The notes: generated by a model not told the origin, from the sequence alone. 64,000 bases of DNA from an uncultured Bacteroidales bacterium (GCA_900317845.1 ONII01000011.1:47933-111932), one strand, 5' to 3'; positions 8,826 through 17,591 are shown, counted from the stretch's first letter. Made by a program: numbers and translations.

Positions 8826-9896
8826 CTACTTGTACAGGAAGGAGAACTCGTCCAGGTAGAGGATGGAGCCGTCGCCGCCGGTGAAGTAGTCACCCAGGGA
8901 ACTGGAGGAAGCCACAATCACAATGTACTTGGGCGTGCGGTCGTTCCGATAGTCGATCTTGAGGGTAAAGTGCTCGTACTCACTCATTTCATGGTCAAAG
9001 ACCAACTTGCCGTAACCGATGATGGCCGGATCGTTGTCAAAGTCCACCAGCGTAGCGGGCGGGTTCACCTTGAAAGGCTCGGCCCAGTCTGTCAAAAGCA
9101 CAAACACATGCCCGGTATCCATCTGCCCCATCTTGTCCTTGTACGGATCCTCGGCCTGGTTAATGGTAGCCGGCTTGTAGCAGGCATATCCATCCAGGGC
9201 AAACGGACGGTCGGAGAACGGAATGCCCCAGTACAAATCTGCGTTGAAGGTGGTGAAGTTGATATCGCCCAGCCGGCCGTTGAAAATACTGCCGGCAGCG
9301 AGTTTTTTCAAAATCCAGAAATCCAAGAGATTCGTGGTGAGTTTGAGTGCCTTCTTGCCCTCTCCCTCCACGGCCACAAACTCGGTCTCGGGAACGCAGT
9401 TGCTGTCCTTTCCCATGTCGGTGATGGTCTTGTTGGCATTCCCCCACACAGCCTTTTGCTCGGCGGTGGCATCGGCCCCGTAGGCATACCAGGCCTTCCC
9501 TTCCTGGGTCCAGGAATCGAAATTCATGTTGTACAACTGCACGCCGCTTCTAGGCTCTTTGGTGGAGGCATCAATCGTCCAGACATAGACGTCTTCGTTA
9601 CTCAGCATCACCTCCAGGGGTTCGGTAAGGTCCAACACTTCCCCTACGGAGATTTCCGGCTCGCACGAAACGCCGTCTGTCACGGAGAAAGCCGTCACCG
9701 TGAGCTTCGTCAGGTCCGAATAGGCCGGCATAAGCACATGCACTTTCTGCAGCTGGGCGTCGATGGTAACCGTCAACTGTCCTTCCACCCCGAAGGTGAG
9801 GATTTTGGCCGGCACGGCGTAGTTGGTGAGGTCGTTCCGCTTGAGGCAGGATACGGCCACAAGGGCTGTCAATACAACAATCGCGAACTTTTTCAT
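8826..9896 (-). CDS. PCMD-domain lipoprotein
   Basis: A 356-residue protein with a lipoprotein signal (MKKFAIVVLTALVAVSC, Cys near residue 17), so it is probably anchored in the outer membrane. The N-terminal part up to about residue 105 resembles an Ig-like/DUF5018-like sandwich. The C-terminal two thirds, from LYNMNFDSW onward with KALKLTTN and FTLKIDYRNDRTPKYIVIVASSS, matches the PCMD (putative carbohydrate metabolism) domain of Bacteroidota, structurally a jelly-roll carbohydrate-binding type. I use the ATG at 9896; one at 9902 is also in frame. It follows the barrel gene at 9909-10643 with a six-base gap and is likely cotranscribed. Carbohydrate binding is a family inference; no ligand can be read from the sequence. 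Confidence 0.75.
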   Translation of the reverse strand: MKKFAIVVLTALVAVSCLKRNDLTNYAVPAKILTFGVEGQLTVTIDAQLQKVHVLMPAYSDLTKLTVTAFSVTDGVSCEPEISVGEVLDLTEPLEVMLSNEDVYVWTIDASTKEPRSGVQLYNMNFDSWTQEGKAWYAYGADATAEQKAVWGNANKTITDMGKDSNCVPETEFVAVEGEGKKALKLTTNLLDFWILKKLAAGSIFNGRLGDINFTTFNADLYWGIPFSDRPFALDGYACYKPATINQAEDPYKDKMGQMDTGHVFVLLTDWAEPFKVNPPATLVDFDNDPAIIGYGKLVFDHEMSEYEHFTLKIDYRNDRTPKYIVIVASSSSLGDYFTGGDGSILYLDEFSFLYK

Positions 9897-9908
9897 ACGC
9901 ACAGCGAC

Positions 9909-10643
9909 TTAAAAGTTAAAGACGATGCCCAGGTTCAGCTTGAGCAGGTTGGGTTTAAAATTACCAAACGCGTGCGCCGCCCTGGCCGAAGGAATCTGGC
10001 CCTCATACTCCTTGTCCCAGGAATAGCCGCCTTCCAAGAGCGGAAGACTGAGTTCCAGGGCCACATGGTCCGACAGAAACACGCTGATACCCGGATAAAG
10101 GCCCAGCGCAATCTCGTTTACGTCACTGAAGGTTCCCTCCTTGCCGCGCTCGGTAACCGAATAGGACTTGGTGCTGCCAAAGCCGCCGCTCAGGCGCACT
10201 TCCCCGAACAGGGCCACAATCTTGCTGTTGAACAGCGGCAGATAGCCGCGCACGCCCGCCGCAAGCGTTAACATCGGCCGGTTAATGTGCTTATTGTTAA
10301 ACTCCAGGTTCCCCAGCACGGAGCTGCTGTCCAGATGGATATCCAGACCGCTGTACCCCACCCGGCCAACCACGGAGAAGTTGTTGGCAAAGAACCAGGC
10401 GCCGGAGAAATTGACATCGTAAATATCGGCCTTGCCGCTCAGGTTGCCTATGAGTCCCATCAGGGAATAATTGCTGCCGCCCGTAAGAGAGCCGGCATCC
10501 ACATGGTTGTACCCGCCGGAAAGGCTCAGCGAAACGGAACCCTTTTCCAGGTATACGGAACGCGGGTTGCCGGTTTTTCGGTCCATGCCGAATGCCAGCG
10601 TGCAAACGGCAAGCATCACCCAAGTCAAAACTGCTTTTTTCAT
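9909..10643 (-). CDS. Outer-membrane beta-barrel protein
   Basis: A 244-residue protein with a signal peptide (MKKAVLTWVMLAVCTLAFG). The rest alternates hydrophobic and polar residues in the way of a small OmpA/OmpW-type barrel: many Gly-Tyr/Phe pairs such as SLSGGYNHV and VGRVGYSGLDI, and a terminal aromatic residue (LNLGIVFNF). It probably lies in the outer membrane. It is the promoter-proximal gene of a two-gene unit with the PCMD lipoprotein and is divergent from trkA, with a TAnnTTTG box at 10688-10695 on its own strand. The exact family is not recognised and the function is unknown. Confidence 0.75.
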   Translation of the reverse strand: MKKAVLTWVMLAVCTLAFGMDRKTGNPRSVYLEKGSVSLSLSGGYNHVDAGSLTGGSNYSLMGLIGNLSGKADIYDVNFSGAWFFANNFSVVGRVGYSGLDIHLDSSSVLGNLEFNNKHINRPMLTLAAGVRGYLPLFNSKIVALFGEVRLSGGFGSTKSYSVTERGKEGTFSDVNEIALGLYPGISVFLSDHVALELSLPLLEGGYSWDKEYEGQIPSARAAHAFGNFKPNLLKLNLGIVFNF

Positions 10644-10687
10644 TCTATTTTTACACTAAGATTATCTGTACGAGCCACAAAAACGTG

Positions 10688-10695
10688 CAAATATA
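10688..10695 (-). promoter_or_regulatory. -7 box for the barrel/PCMD unit
   Basis: TATATTTG on the minus strand matches the Bacteroides TAnnTTTG box, 45 bases upstream of the barrel start at 10643. It is back to back with the trkA box. Confidence 0.55.
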
Positions 10696-10708
10696 GGGAA
10701 TTTATTTC

Positions 10709-10716
10709 TATCTTTG
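10709..10716 (+). promoter_or_regulatory. -7 box for trkA
   Basis: TATCTTTG matches TAnnTTTG and sits 20 bases before the trkA ATG at 10737. No clear TTTG is seen near -33. Confidence 0.55.
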
Positions 10717-10736
10717 TAAGATTAAAGTACGTACAC

Positions 10737-12104
10737 ATGAAGATCATCATCGAAGGAGCCGGCAGAACGGGATCGCATCTTGCCAAGATGCTCGCCGTGG
10801 ACGACAATGACATCACCGTCATCGACGCCAATGCCGCGCACATCCGTGAACTGGCCTCCCAGGCGGACGTAGCCACCATCATCGGCGAGCCTTCCAACAT
10901 CCATACCCTCCGGGAAGCCGGTTGCGCCGGCGCAGACCTTTTCATCGCCGTGAATCCCAGCATGCACCAGAGCGTGAACATCACCAGCGCCCTGCTGGCC
11001 AAAAAACTGGGGGCCAAGCGGGTGGTGGCCCGTATCGGCAACCAGGCCTATCTGTCCCCGGAAAACAAACTGCTGTTCAAGGACATGGGCCTGGACATGA
11101 TGTTCTTCCCGGAAAAGAGCGCCAGCGACGAAATTGTGGACCTGCTCCGCACCAGCGGCGCCACGGACACCCTGGATTTTGCCCGCGGCAAGCTCCAGCT
11201 TTCCGTATTCAAACTGGACGATGACTCCCCGCTCCTGGACATGGACGTGAAAGAGTTCGTCCACACGGTCAAAGGCCTGCAGCCGGACGCCGATTTCCGT
11301 ATCGTAGCCCTCTCCCGCGGCGGTAAAACCATCATTCCCCGCTACGACACCACCTTCAAGTTCCACGACTACCTGTACATCATCTCCCATCGGCAAGGCA
11401 TGCCCATCCTCATGAAATTCCTGGGCAAGGACAAAGTGGAGATTCGCCGCGTAATGATCCTCGGCGGCAGCGAGATTGGCCAGATGGTGGCGGAAAAACT
11501 GGTGGCGCACAAGCTGGACGATATCAAAATCATCGACATAGACCCGGACCACTGCCGCAAACTCTCGGAAGACCTCCCGGACGAGGTAGAAGTGGTGTGC
11601 GGGGATGTCCGCAACTCGGACTTCCTGCAGGAGCAGGACATCCGCGGCTACCAGGCTGTCCTGGCCTTCACCGGCAACGACGAAGTGAACATCCTCACCT
11701 GCGTAACCGCCAAAAAGATGGGCGTGCCGCGGGTCATCGCCCAGGTGGAGAACCTGGAATACATGCGCCTGGCGGAGGAACTGGGCGTAGATACCGTGAT
11801 TAACAAAAAACTCATCACAGCCAGCCGCATCTACAAGTTCACCCTCTCGGACAAAGTGCGTTCCGTGCGCTACGTCAGCGGTACAGATGCAGAAGTGCTG
11901 GAATACACCGCCGCACCCGGTTCCCGCATCACCAAAGGGATCCTCAAAGAGATTGATTTTCCATCCGATGCCCTCATTGGCGGGGTCATCCGCGGCGGCG
12001 AGAGTTTCATCGCGGTAGGCCACTCCCACATTGAGCCCTACGACCGTGTAGCGGTGTTCGCCCTGCCGGACGCCGTGAAAGATGTGGACAAGATGTTCAA
12101 ATAA
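10737..12104 (+). CDS. trkA: Trk potassium uptake regulator TrkA
   Basis: A 455-residue cytosolic TrkA with the usual two tandem RCK units. The first begins MKIIIEGAGRTGSHLAKML (Rossmann GxGxxG) with VTVIDAN-like nucleotide-binding strand IDAN near residue 28. The second Rossmann start is RVMILGGSEIGQMVAEKL near residues 233-250 with IIDIDPDHC. TrkA_C-like regions follow each unit. TrkA binds NAD(H) and nucleotides and gates a TrkH/KtrB-type K+ channel. No TrkH gene lies in this window, so the partner is elsewhere. A reading could extend upstream to 10287, but the ATG at 10737 matches the family start and lies just after the promoter box at 10709-10716. Confidence 0.94.
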   Translation: MKIIIEGAGRTGSHLAKMLAVDDNDITVIDANAAHIRELASQADVATIIGEPSNIHTLREAGCAGADLFIAVNPSMHQSVNITSALLAKKLGAKRVVARIGNQAYLSPENKLLFKDMGLDMMFFPEKSASDEIVDLLRTSGATDTLDFARGKLQLSVFKLDDDSPLLDMDVKEFVHTVKGLQPDADFRIVALSRGGKTIIPRYDTTFKFHDYLYIISHRQGMPILMKFLGKDKVEIRRVMILGGSEIGQMVAEKLVAHKLDDIKIIDIDPDHCRKLSEDLPDEVEVVCGDVRNSDFLQEQDIRGYQAVLAFTGNDEVNILTCVTAKKMGVPRVIAQVENLEYMRLAEELGVDTVINKKLITASRIYKFTLSDKVRSVRYVSGTDAEVLEYTAAPGSRITKGILKEIDFPSDALIGGVIRGGESFIAVGHSHIEPYDRVAVFALPDAVKDVDKMFK

Positions 12105-12110
12105 TATTGC

Positions 12111-12118
12111 TAACTTTG
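12111..12118 (+). promoter_or_regulatory. -7 box for the methylmalonyl-CoA decarboxylase operon
   Basis: TAACTTTG matches TAnnTTTG, 21 bases before the ATG at 12140 and directly after the trkA stop, giving the decarboxylase operon its own promoter. Confidence 0.6.
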
Positions 12119-12139
12119 CACGATTTTTAGAAAAACGAT

Positions 12140-13696
12140 ATGAGCATCCAGACGGATAATATTCAAAAACTGGTGGAACGCCGGGCCAAAGCCCGCATGG
12201 GCGGCGGTGAAAAACGCATCGAAGCCCAGCACGCCAAAGGAAAAATGACGGCCCGCGAACGCCTGGCCCTGCTGCTGGACGAAGGCAGCTTTGAAGAATT
12301 CGACATGTTTGTACAGCATCGCTGCACCAACTTCGGGATGGACAAGAGCCATCCGGACGGAGACGGCGTGGTAACCGGCTGCGGCACCATCGACGGGCGC
12401 CTGGTATACGTTTTTGCCCAGGATTTCACCGTGAGCGGCGGTTCCCTGTCCAAGACCATGAGCGAGAAAATCTGCAAAGTGCAGGACATGGCCCTCCGCA
12501 ACGGCGCCCCGTGTATCGGCCTCAACGATTCCGGCGGTGCGCGCATCCAGGAAGGCATCGACGCCCTGGCCGGCTACGGGGAAATTTTCGAGCGCAACAT
12601 CCTTTCCTCGGGCGTGGTGCCGCAAATCAGCTGCATCATGGGTCCCTGCGCCGGCGGTGCCGTGTATTCCCCCGCCCTTACAGACTTCACCCTCATGGTG
12701 AAGAATACCTCCTACATGTTCCTGACCGGTCCTGCCGTGGTAAAAAGCGTCACCGGCGAGGTCGTGGACCAGGAGCAGCTGGGCGGCGCTTCCGTGCATG
12801 CCAGCAAGAGCGGCGTTGCGCACTTTGCCGCCAACAATGAGCAGGAAGCCATCGCCACCATCAAGCAGCTCCTGAGCTACATTCCACAGAACAACCTGGA
12901 AACCGCCCCCCTCAAGGAAACGACAGACCCGGTCAACCGCCTGGAAGACAGCCTCAATTCCATTATTCCGGACAACCCCAACAAGGCCTACGACATGTAC
13001 GGTGTCATTGGCGCCATTGTGGACGACGGCCAGTTCTTCGAGATTCACAAGGATTTTGCCAAAAATATCATCGTGGGCTTTGCCCGCTTTAACGGCCGCA
13101 GCGTAGGTATTGTAGCCAACCAGCCCAAGGTACTGGCCGGCGTGCTGGACATCAATGCCAGCCGTAAGGCCGCCCGCTTCGTGCGCTTCTGCGACGCTTT
13201 CAACATTCCGCTGGTCACCCTGGTAGATGTTCCCGGCTTCCTCTGTGGCACGCAGCAGGAGTACGGTGCCATTATCACCAACGGTGCCAAGCTCCTGTAT
13301 GCCTACGGCGAGGCCACCGTTCCCAAGGTAACCGTCACCTTACGTAAAGGTTACGGTGGGGCACACATTGTAATGAGTTGCAAACAGTTACGTGGAGACA
13401 TTAATTACGCATGGCCCAGCGCACAAATTGCCGTAATGGGTGCCGACGGCGCCGTGAACGTGTTGTACGCCAAGGACATGAAAGAGGATCCGGAGCACGC
13501 CAAGGAGATTTTCCAGGAGAAGAAAAAAGAATACGAAGACCTCTTCTCCAATCCCTACCAGGCGGCGCAAAAAGGCTACATTGACGATGTCATTGAACCG
13601 CGCAACACCCGCTTCCGCGTTATCCGCGCCCTGGAGCAGCTAAACGGCAAGCAGGCCGGCGTTCCGGCCAAAAAACACGATAACCTGCCGCTGTAA
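12140..13696 (+). CDS. mmdA: Methylmalonyl-CoA decarboxylase alpha subunit (carboxyltransferase)
   Basis: A 518-residue acyl-CoA carboxyltransferase of the propionyl-CoA carboxylase beta/MmdA family. It moves the carboxyl group of (S)-methylmalonyl-CoA onto biotin. Family landmarks are [17 protein letters not shown] near residue 37, the acyl-CoA oxyanion region [12 protein letters not shown] near 130, [16 protein letters not shown] near 170, and [15 protein letters not shown] plus GGAHIVMS in the C-terminal half. In isolation it could be read as a PCC beta chain, but the following OadG-like, biotin-carrier and OadB genes identify a Na+-pumping decarboxylase complex at the cytosolic face of the inner membrane. 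This is the last energy-conserving step of the succinate-propionate pathway. Confidence 0.93.
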   Translation: MSIQTDNIQKLVERRAKARMGGGEKRIEAQHAKGKMTARERLALLLDEGSFEEFDMFVQHRCTNFGMDKSHPDGDGVVTGCGTIDGRLVYVFAQDFTVSGGSLSKTMSEKICKVQDMALRNGAPCIGLNDSGGARIQEGIDALAGYGEIFERNILSSGVVPQISCIMGPCAGGAVYSPALTDFTLMVKNTSYMFLTGPAVVKSVTGEVVDQEQLGGASVHASKSGVAHFAANNEQEAIATIKQLLSYIPQNNLETAPLKETTDPVNRLEDSLNSIIPDNPNKAYDMYGVIGAIVDDGQFFEIHKDFAKNIIVGFARFNGRSVGIVANQPKVLAGVLDINASRKAARFVRFCDAFNIPLVTLVDVPGFLCGTQQEYGAIITNGAKLLYAYGEATVPKVTVTLRKGYGGAHIVMSCKQLRGDINYAWPSAQIAVMGADGAVNVLYAKDMKEDPEHAKEIFQEKKKEYEDLFSNPYQAAQKGYIDDVIEPRNTRFRVIRALEQLNGKQAGVPAKKHDNLPL

Positions 13697-13699
13697 GCC

Positions 13700-14653
13700 A
13701 TGAGAAAATTCCTCACAACGGTTCTTCTCCTGGCCGCAGCCGTGAGCCTGCACGCCCAGAACGTGAGCGACCTCATCATCAGCGAGGCCGTGGCGCAGCC
13801 GGATTCCACCGGTATTCTGGACGATTACGGCCGCCGCTCCGGCTGGATAGAACTATACAACAAATCTACCGGAACGGTGAACTTTGGCGGGTGCTACCTC
13901 ACCGATGACCGCACGAACCTCCGGAAGAGCCTCATTCCCAAGAGCGACCTCCGCACCAAACTGGGGCCGCGTCAGGTAGTGCTCATCTGGTGCAGCGGCC
14001 GTGGGGAAGACGGCACTTTCTATGCCAATTTCACCCTGGCGCCCGGAAAAACCGTATACCTGGTTTCCAACGACGGGCGCACCATCATTGACTCCCTGGC
14101 CATTCCCGCCACCCTTCCCTACGGACTGGCGGCCTACAAACAGGCCTACGACATCCGCAAGCAGGTGTTCGAATTTGTAGACAATCCGGAGGTCCCCAGC
14201 CCCCGTATGGTAAACGGGGACCATGGCTCCGTCACCAAAGGCGAACTCATGAAGGAGCGGGACCCGCACGGCTGGATACTTTCCGTAGTTTCCGTGAGCG
14301 TGGTGTTCAGCGCGCTGGCCATTCTGTGGTTCCTGTTCTGGCTCCTGTTCGACCGTCCGGCAAGGAAGGCGGCTAAGGCAGGAGATGCTTCGACTACGCT
14401 CAGCATGACAAAGGGCAAACAGGGAAAACGGGCTGTCATTCTGAGCGAAGCCGAGGAATCTCAAGTGGCCGCTGCCATTGCCCTTGCACTGGATATGGAG
14501 ACGGATGGGGACACCTATGCGGCCATCGCGACGGCCGTCCATCTGTACCTGAACGATGCCATCCACGACGTAGAGCCCGGCATTGTCACCATCCGTCGCA
14601 GCGAGAGCGCATGGAACAACAAATCATTGAATTTCAGAAAGTTACCGCGATAG
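13700..14653 (+). CDS. OadG-like decarboxylase gamma subunit with N-terminal lamin-tail domain
   Basis: A 317-residue protein in the position of the decarboxylase gamma/delta subunit. It has a signal peptide (MRKFLTTVLLLAAAVSLHAQ), then a lamin-tail-like domain (about residues 20-170; LIISEA, SGWIELYNKS, GGCYLTD), one transmembrane helix near 193-216, and an OadG-like C-terminus (VAAAIALAL, AIHDVEPGIVTIRR, WNNKSLNFRKLP). OadG tethers the alpha subunit to the membrane beta subunit. The lamin-tail part would face the periplasm. Residues 231-255 (GDASTTLSMT...VILSEAEES) are not native: they translate both halves of a dispersed palindromic repeat (14391-14463) that sits in frame in the cytosolic linker. 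The role as assembly subunit is inferred from position and the C-terminal motif. Confidence 0.82.
   Translation: MRKFLTTVLLLAAAVSLHAQNVSDLIISEAVAQPDSTGILDDYGRRSGWIELYNKSTGTVNFGGCYLTDDRTNLRKSLIPKSDLRTKLGPRQVVLIWCSGRGEDGTFYANFTLAPGKTVYLVSNDGRTIIDSLAIPATLPYGLAAYKQAYDIRKQVFEFVDNPEVPSPRMVNGDHGSVTKGELMKERDPHGWILSVVSVSVVFSALAILWFLFWLLFDRPARKAAKAGDASTTLSMTKGKQGKRAVILSEAEESQVAAAIALALDMETDGDTYAAIATAVHLYLNDAIHDVEPGIVTIRRSESAWNNKSLNFRKLPR
14391..14463. repeat. Dispersed palindromic repeat, paired copy inside the OadG-like gene
   Basis: Two facing halves, GAGATGCTTCGACTACGCTC... (from 14392) and TGTCATTCTGAGCGAAGCCG... (from 14433), form an imperfect inverted repeat separated by a short spacer. The core TGTCATTCTGAGCGAAGC recurs at 34305-34331 and, in variants, at five other places in this window. 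Both halves are read through in frame. Confidence 0.85.
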
Positions 14654-14688
14654 GTAACAGAGTTGTTATCGAATAAAACAAAAATGTT

Positions 14689-15132
14689 ATGAAGACATAT
14701 AAGTTCAAAATCAACGGCAAAGACTACGATGTAACCATCGGTGAGGCAGAAGGCAAAATGCTGCAGGTAAATGTGAACGGAGCAGACTACCAGGTGGAGC
14801 TGGAGAACGCTCCCGCATCAGCTCCTGCGGCTCCGGCTGCAGCTCCGACTGCTGCCGCTCCCGCAGCCGCCACCCCCGCCCCGGCAGCACCCGCTGCGCC
14901 CAAAGCTCCCGCCGGCGCCGGAGAAAAGGTGAACTCTCCCCTTCCGGGCGTCATTGTGGAAGTAAGCGTGAAGGAAGGTCAGGCCGTCAAGTCCGGACAG
15001 AAAGTGGCCGTACTGGAAGCCATGAAGATGGAGAACGAAATTTCCGCGCCCAAGGACGGTACCATTACCGCCATTCACGTGAACAAAGGTGACAGCATCC
15101 TGGAAGGTGCTCCCATCGTAACCATCGCCTAA
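14689..15132 (+). CDS. mmdC: Biotin carboxyl carrier subunit of methylmalonyl-CoA decarboxylase
   Basis: A 147-residue biotin carrier. The N-terminal 45 residues form a small beta domain, then an Ala/Pro-rich flexible linker (about 46-80), then a biotinyl domain with the canonical EAMKMEN motif; the biotinylated lysine is K113, 35 residues from the C-terminus as expected. It shuttles the carboxyl group between the MmdA active site and the membrane OadB-type subunit. Its stop overlaps the ATG of the beta subunit gene (TAATG), which ties it to this complex rather than to acetyl-CoA carboxylase. The gene symbol follows the Veillonella/Propionigenium naming and is used by analogy. Confidence 0.92.
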   Translation: MKTYKFKINGKDYDVTIGEAEGKMLQVNVNGADYQVELENAPASAPAAPAAAPTAAAPAAATPAPAAPAAPKAPAGAGEKVNSPLPGVIVEVSVKEGQAVKSGQKVAVLEAMKMENEISAPKDGTITAIHVNKGDSILEGAPIVTIA

Positions 15133-16277
15133 TGGAACACATTCTTGAGTCATTAACCCAATTCTGGGAGTACACCGGCTTCGCGAACTGCTCGTGGCAG
15201 AACCTCGTGATGATTGGCATCGGCCTGGTATTCATTACCCTGGCCATTGTCAAGGAGTGGGAGCCCATGCTGCTGGTGCCCATTGGCTTCGGCATGATTG
15301 TGGGCAATATTCCCATGTTCCCGGGCCTGAACATCGGCGTGTATGAAGACGGCTCGGTGCTCAACATCCTGTATCAGGGCGTAAAGCAGGGCTGGTATCC
15401 CCCGCTCATCTTCCTGGGGATAGGCGCCATGACGGATTTCAGCGCCCTTATCTCGCAGCCGCGGCTCATCCTTATCGGCGCGGCCGCCCAGATGGGTATT
15501 TTCGGTGCATATCTACTGGCCCTGACCTTTGGCTTTGCCCCCAACGAGGCCGGTGCCATTGGCATTATCGGCGGCGCAGACGGCCCCACGGCCATTTTCC
15601 TGAGCTCCAAACTGGCTCCGGACCTAATGGGCGCCATTGCCGTATCGGCCTATTCCTACATGGCCCTGGTACCGGTGATCCAGAAGCCCATCATGCTGCT
15701 TCTGACCACCAAGAAGGAACGCCTCATCCACATGCCCACCCCGCGTGTGGTTTCCAAGAAAGAGAAGATTATCTTCCCCATCGTGGGCTTCCTCATTACT
15801 GCGTTCATCGTGCCTTCCGGCCTGCCCCTGCTGGGCATGCTGTTCTTTGGTAACCTCCTCAAGGAGAGCGGCGTAACCAAGCGCCTGGCCAATACCGCCA
15901 GCGGTCCGCTCATCGACGTAGTCACCACCCTGATCGGCCTCACCGTGGGTGCTTCTACCCAGGCCGACAAGTTTATCAGCGTCAAGTCCATCCTCATCTT
16001 CGGTCTGGGCCTGCTGAGCTTTGTGATTGCCACCACCTGCGGCGTGCTGTTTGTAAAACTGATGAACCTGTTCATCTCCAATCCGGCCAAAAAGATTAAC
16101 CCGCTCATCGGCAATGCCGGCGTTTCCGCCGTTCCGGACAGCGCGCGCGTCTCGGAGACCGTAGGCCGCGAAATCGACCCCACCAACCACCTCCTCATGC
16201 ATGCCATGGGGCCCAACGTGGCCGGTGTGATTGGTTCGGCCGTCGCTGCCGGTATCCTGCTGAGCTTCCTGGGGTAG
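15132..16277 (+). CDS. mmdB: Na+-translocating decarboxylase beta subunit
   Basis: A 381-residue polytopic inner-membrane protein of the OadB/MmdB/GcdB family, which decarboxylates carboxybiotin and exports Na+. Hydrophobic helices span the protein from LVMIGIGLVFITLAIV (residue 26 on) to the C-terminus. The conserved GADGPTAIF motif at about residues 148-156 supplies the Asp needed for ion coupling, and NPLIGNAGVSAVPDSARV plus the NHLLMHAMGPNVAGVIGSA stretch near the C-terminus are hallmarks of the family. Start overlaps the biotin carrier stop. With the three preceding genes it completes a sodium pump driven by methylmalonyl-CoA decarboxylation to propionyl-CoA. Confidence 0.95.
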   Translation: MEHILESLTQFWEYTGFANCSWQNLVMIGIGLVFITLAIVKEWEPMLLVPIGFGMIVGNIPMFPGLNIGVYEDGSVLNILYQGVKQGWYPPLIFLGIGAMTDFSALISQPRLILIGAAAQMGIFGAYLLALTFGFAPNEAGAIGIIGGADGPTAIFLSSKLAPDLMGAIAVSAYSYMALVPVIQKPIMLLLTTKKERLIHMPTPRVVSKKEKIIFPIVGFLITAFIVPSGLPLLGMLFFGNLLKESGVTKRLANTASGPLIDVVTTLIGLTVGASTQADKFISVKSILIFGLGLLSFVIATTCGVLFVKLMNLFISNPAKKINPLIGNAGVSAVPDSARVSETVGREIDPTNHLLMHAMGPNVAGVIGSAVAAGILLSFLG

Positions 16278-16284
16278 CTTCTCC

Positions 16285-17511
16285 ATGAAAAGGAGTCTTG
16301 TCATATTAGGCATTCTACTTGCATGCAATCCCCTCCACCACGAGGGGATTCGCCGTTTGTCCCCTGACAGCGCAGGCATGGATGCCCAGCGGCTCGCCTT
16401 GATTGACAGTACGGCGGAGGCAGCTATTGCCGCCGGTGATGTGCCCGGGGCCGTCATTGGCGTAGTCCGGAAGGATGCACTGGTGTATGAAAAAGCTTTC
16501 GGATGCAAATCGCTGGTTCCGGAGAAGGTTTCCATGACGGAAGAGACGATGTTCGACCTTGCTTCCGTATCCAAGTGCGTGAGCACCACGGTTGCCGTCA
16601 TGCAACTCATCGAGACCGGAAAGGTGCGCTTGGTGGACCCTGTCAGTTACTATATCCCGGAATTCTTGCCCTGGGAGGACCTGGAAACCCATGAGAAGGT
16701 GCAGATTACCGTTCAGGATTTGCTCACTCATTCTTCGGGACTGGACCCTTCTCTTCCCGATGTCCCGGGATTTGTCCGGGAGCATGGGAAGAACTGTCCG
16801 GAAGCCCTCATGCACTGGATTGCTACAGAGGCCGGGCGGAACTTCCGCCCCCGTACGCAACAACTATACAGCTGCCTGAATTTTATCACCTTGCAGAATA
16901 TACTGGAGAAGGTGACGGGCGAAAGGCTCTGTGATTATGCCCAGAAGCATATTTTCGATGTCTTGGGACTCCGCCATACCACTTACTTTCCGCTCTATGA
17001 AGGGAGTCCTTATCGGCCCGACTTAGCGCAGCTTTGCGCCCCTACCGAGGTGTTGGAAGACGGTCTTGTCCTCCAGGCCGAAGTCCATGACCCTACGGCC
17101 CGGCTCTGCAATGGCGGGAATTCCGGCAATGCCGGCGTATTCTCCAATGTGGAGGACATGGCAATTTTGAGTGCCTGCCTGCTGAACGGCGGCAGCTGGA
17201 ACGGCCACCGCATTCTCTCTCCGCTCACCGTACAGCAGATGTTCCGCATTCCGGAGAACAATGCACCGGAAGTGGCCCGTGCGTTAGGGTGGGACTGCTA
17301 TCACCAGGAACCTTACACCTGCGGCAGTATCTTCAACCCCCGCACGGTTCGCGGGCACACCGGTTACACCGGCACCTCCCTCATCCTGGACCTGGAGACC
17401 CGCACCGCCGTCATCATCCTTACCAATCGTGTTCATCCTGCAGACAGCGGTTCCGCCACCCGTCTCCGCTCCACCGTTGCCAGCATCGTGGCCAGCGCGA
17501 TTACGGATTGA
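16285..17511 (+). CDS. Serine hydrolase, class C beta-lactamase family lipoprotein
   Basis: A 408-residue serine hydrolase of the beta-lactamase-related/PBP4* family. A lipobox LLAC at residues 11-14 suggests a lipoprotein. The SxxK motif is SVSK in LASVSKCVSTTVAVMQLIE (near residue 95), and the third motif is HTGYTGT near residue 356. The second motif usually reads Y-x-N; here it is YSCLNF near residue 196, so the third position is Cys. The likely substrates are peptidoglycan-derived or other peptide or ester bonds in the periplasm; beta-lactam hydrolysis should not be assumed. It starts 7 bases after the decarboxylase beta gene and may share its transcript. A strong hairpin follows at 17546-17591. 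Confidence 0.85.
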   Translation: MKRSLVILGILLACNPLHHEGIRRLSPDSAGMDAQRLALIDSTAEAAIAAGDVPGAVIGVVRKDALVYEKAFGCKSLVPEKVSMTEETMFDLASVSKCVSTTVAVMQLIETGKVRLVDPVSYYIPEFLPWEDLETHEKVQITVQDLLTHSSGLDPSLPDVPGFVREHGKNCPEALMHWIATEAGRNFRPRTQQLYSCLNFITLQNILEKVTGERLCDYAQKHIFDVLGLRHTTYFPLYEGSPYRPDLAQLCAPTEVLEDGLVLQAEVHDPTARLCNGGNSGNAGVFSNVEDMAILSACLLNGGSWNGHRILSPLTVQQMFRIPENNAPEVARALGWDCYHQEPYTCGSIFNPRTVRGHTGYTGTSLILDLETRTAVIILTNRVHPADSGSATRLRSTVASIVASAITD

Positions 17512-17545
17512 ACCTGTAAAATGGAACCACTTGAATACTAACAAC

Positions 17546-17591
17546 TTATGAAAAATCGTCTATGCAGATTGGCATAGACGATTTTTCATAA
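17546..17591. terminator. 20-bp perfect inverted repeat, probable bidirectional terminator
   Basis: TTATGAAAAATCGTCTATGC and its exact complement flank a six-base loop (17566-17571). The stem carries A- and T-runs, so it can act as an intrinsic terminator for the serine hydrolase transcript. The perfect 20-bp stem is longer than usual. Confidence 0.7.

Noticed and set aside
10287..10736. 150-codon 5' extension of trkA
   Set aside because: It would cross the divergent promoter region and the barrel gene; the ATG at 10737 matches the TrkA N-terminus and follows a promoter box.
12140..13696. Propionyl-CoA carboxylase beta subunit
   Set aside because: The sequence family fits, but no biotin carboxylase gene is present and the next genes encode the membrane decarboxylase subunits, so the decarboxylase reading is better.
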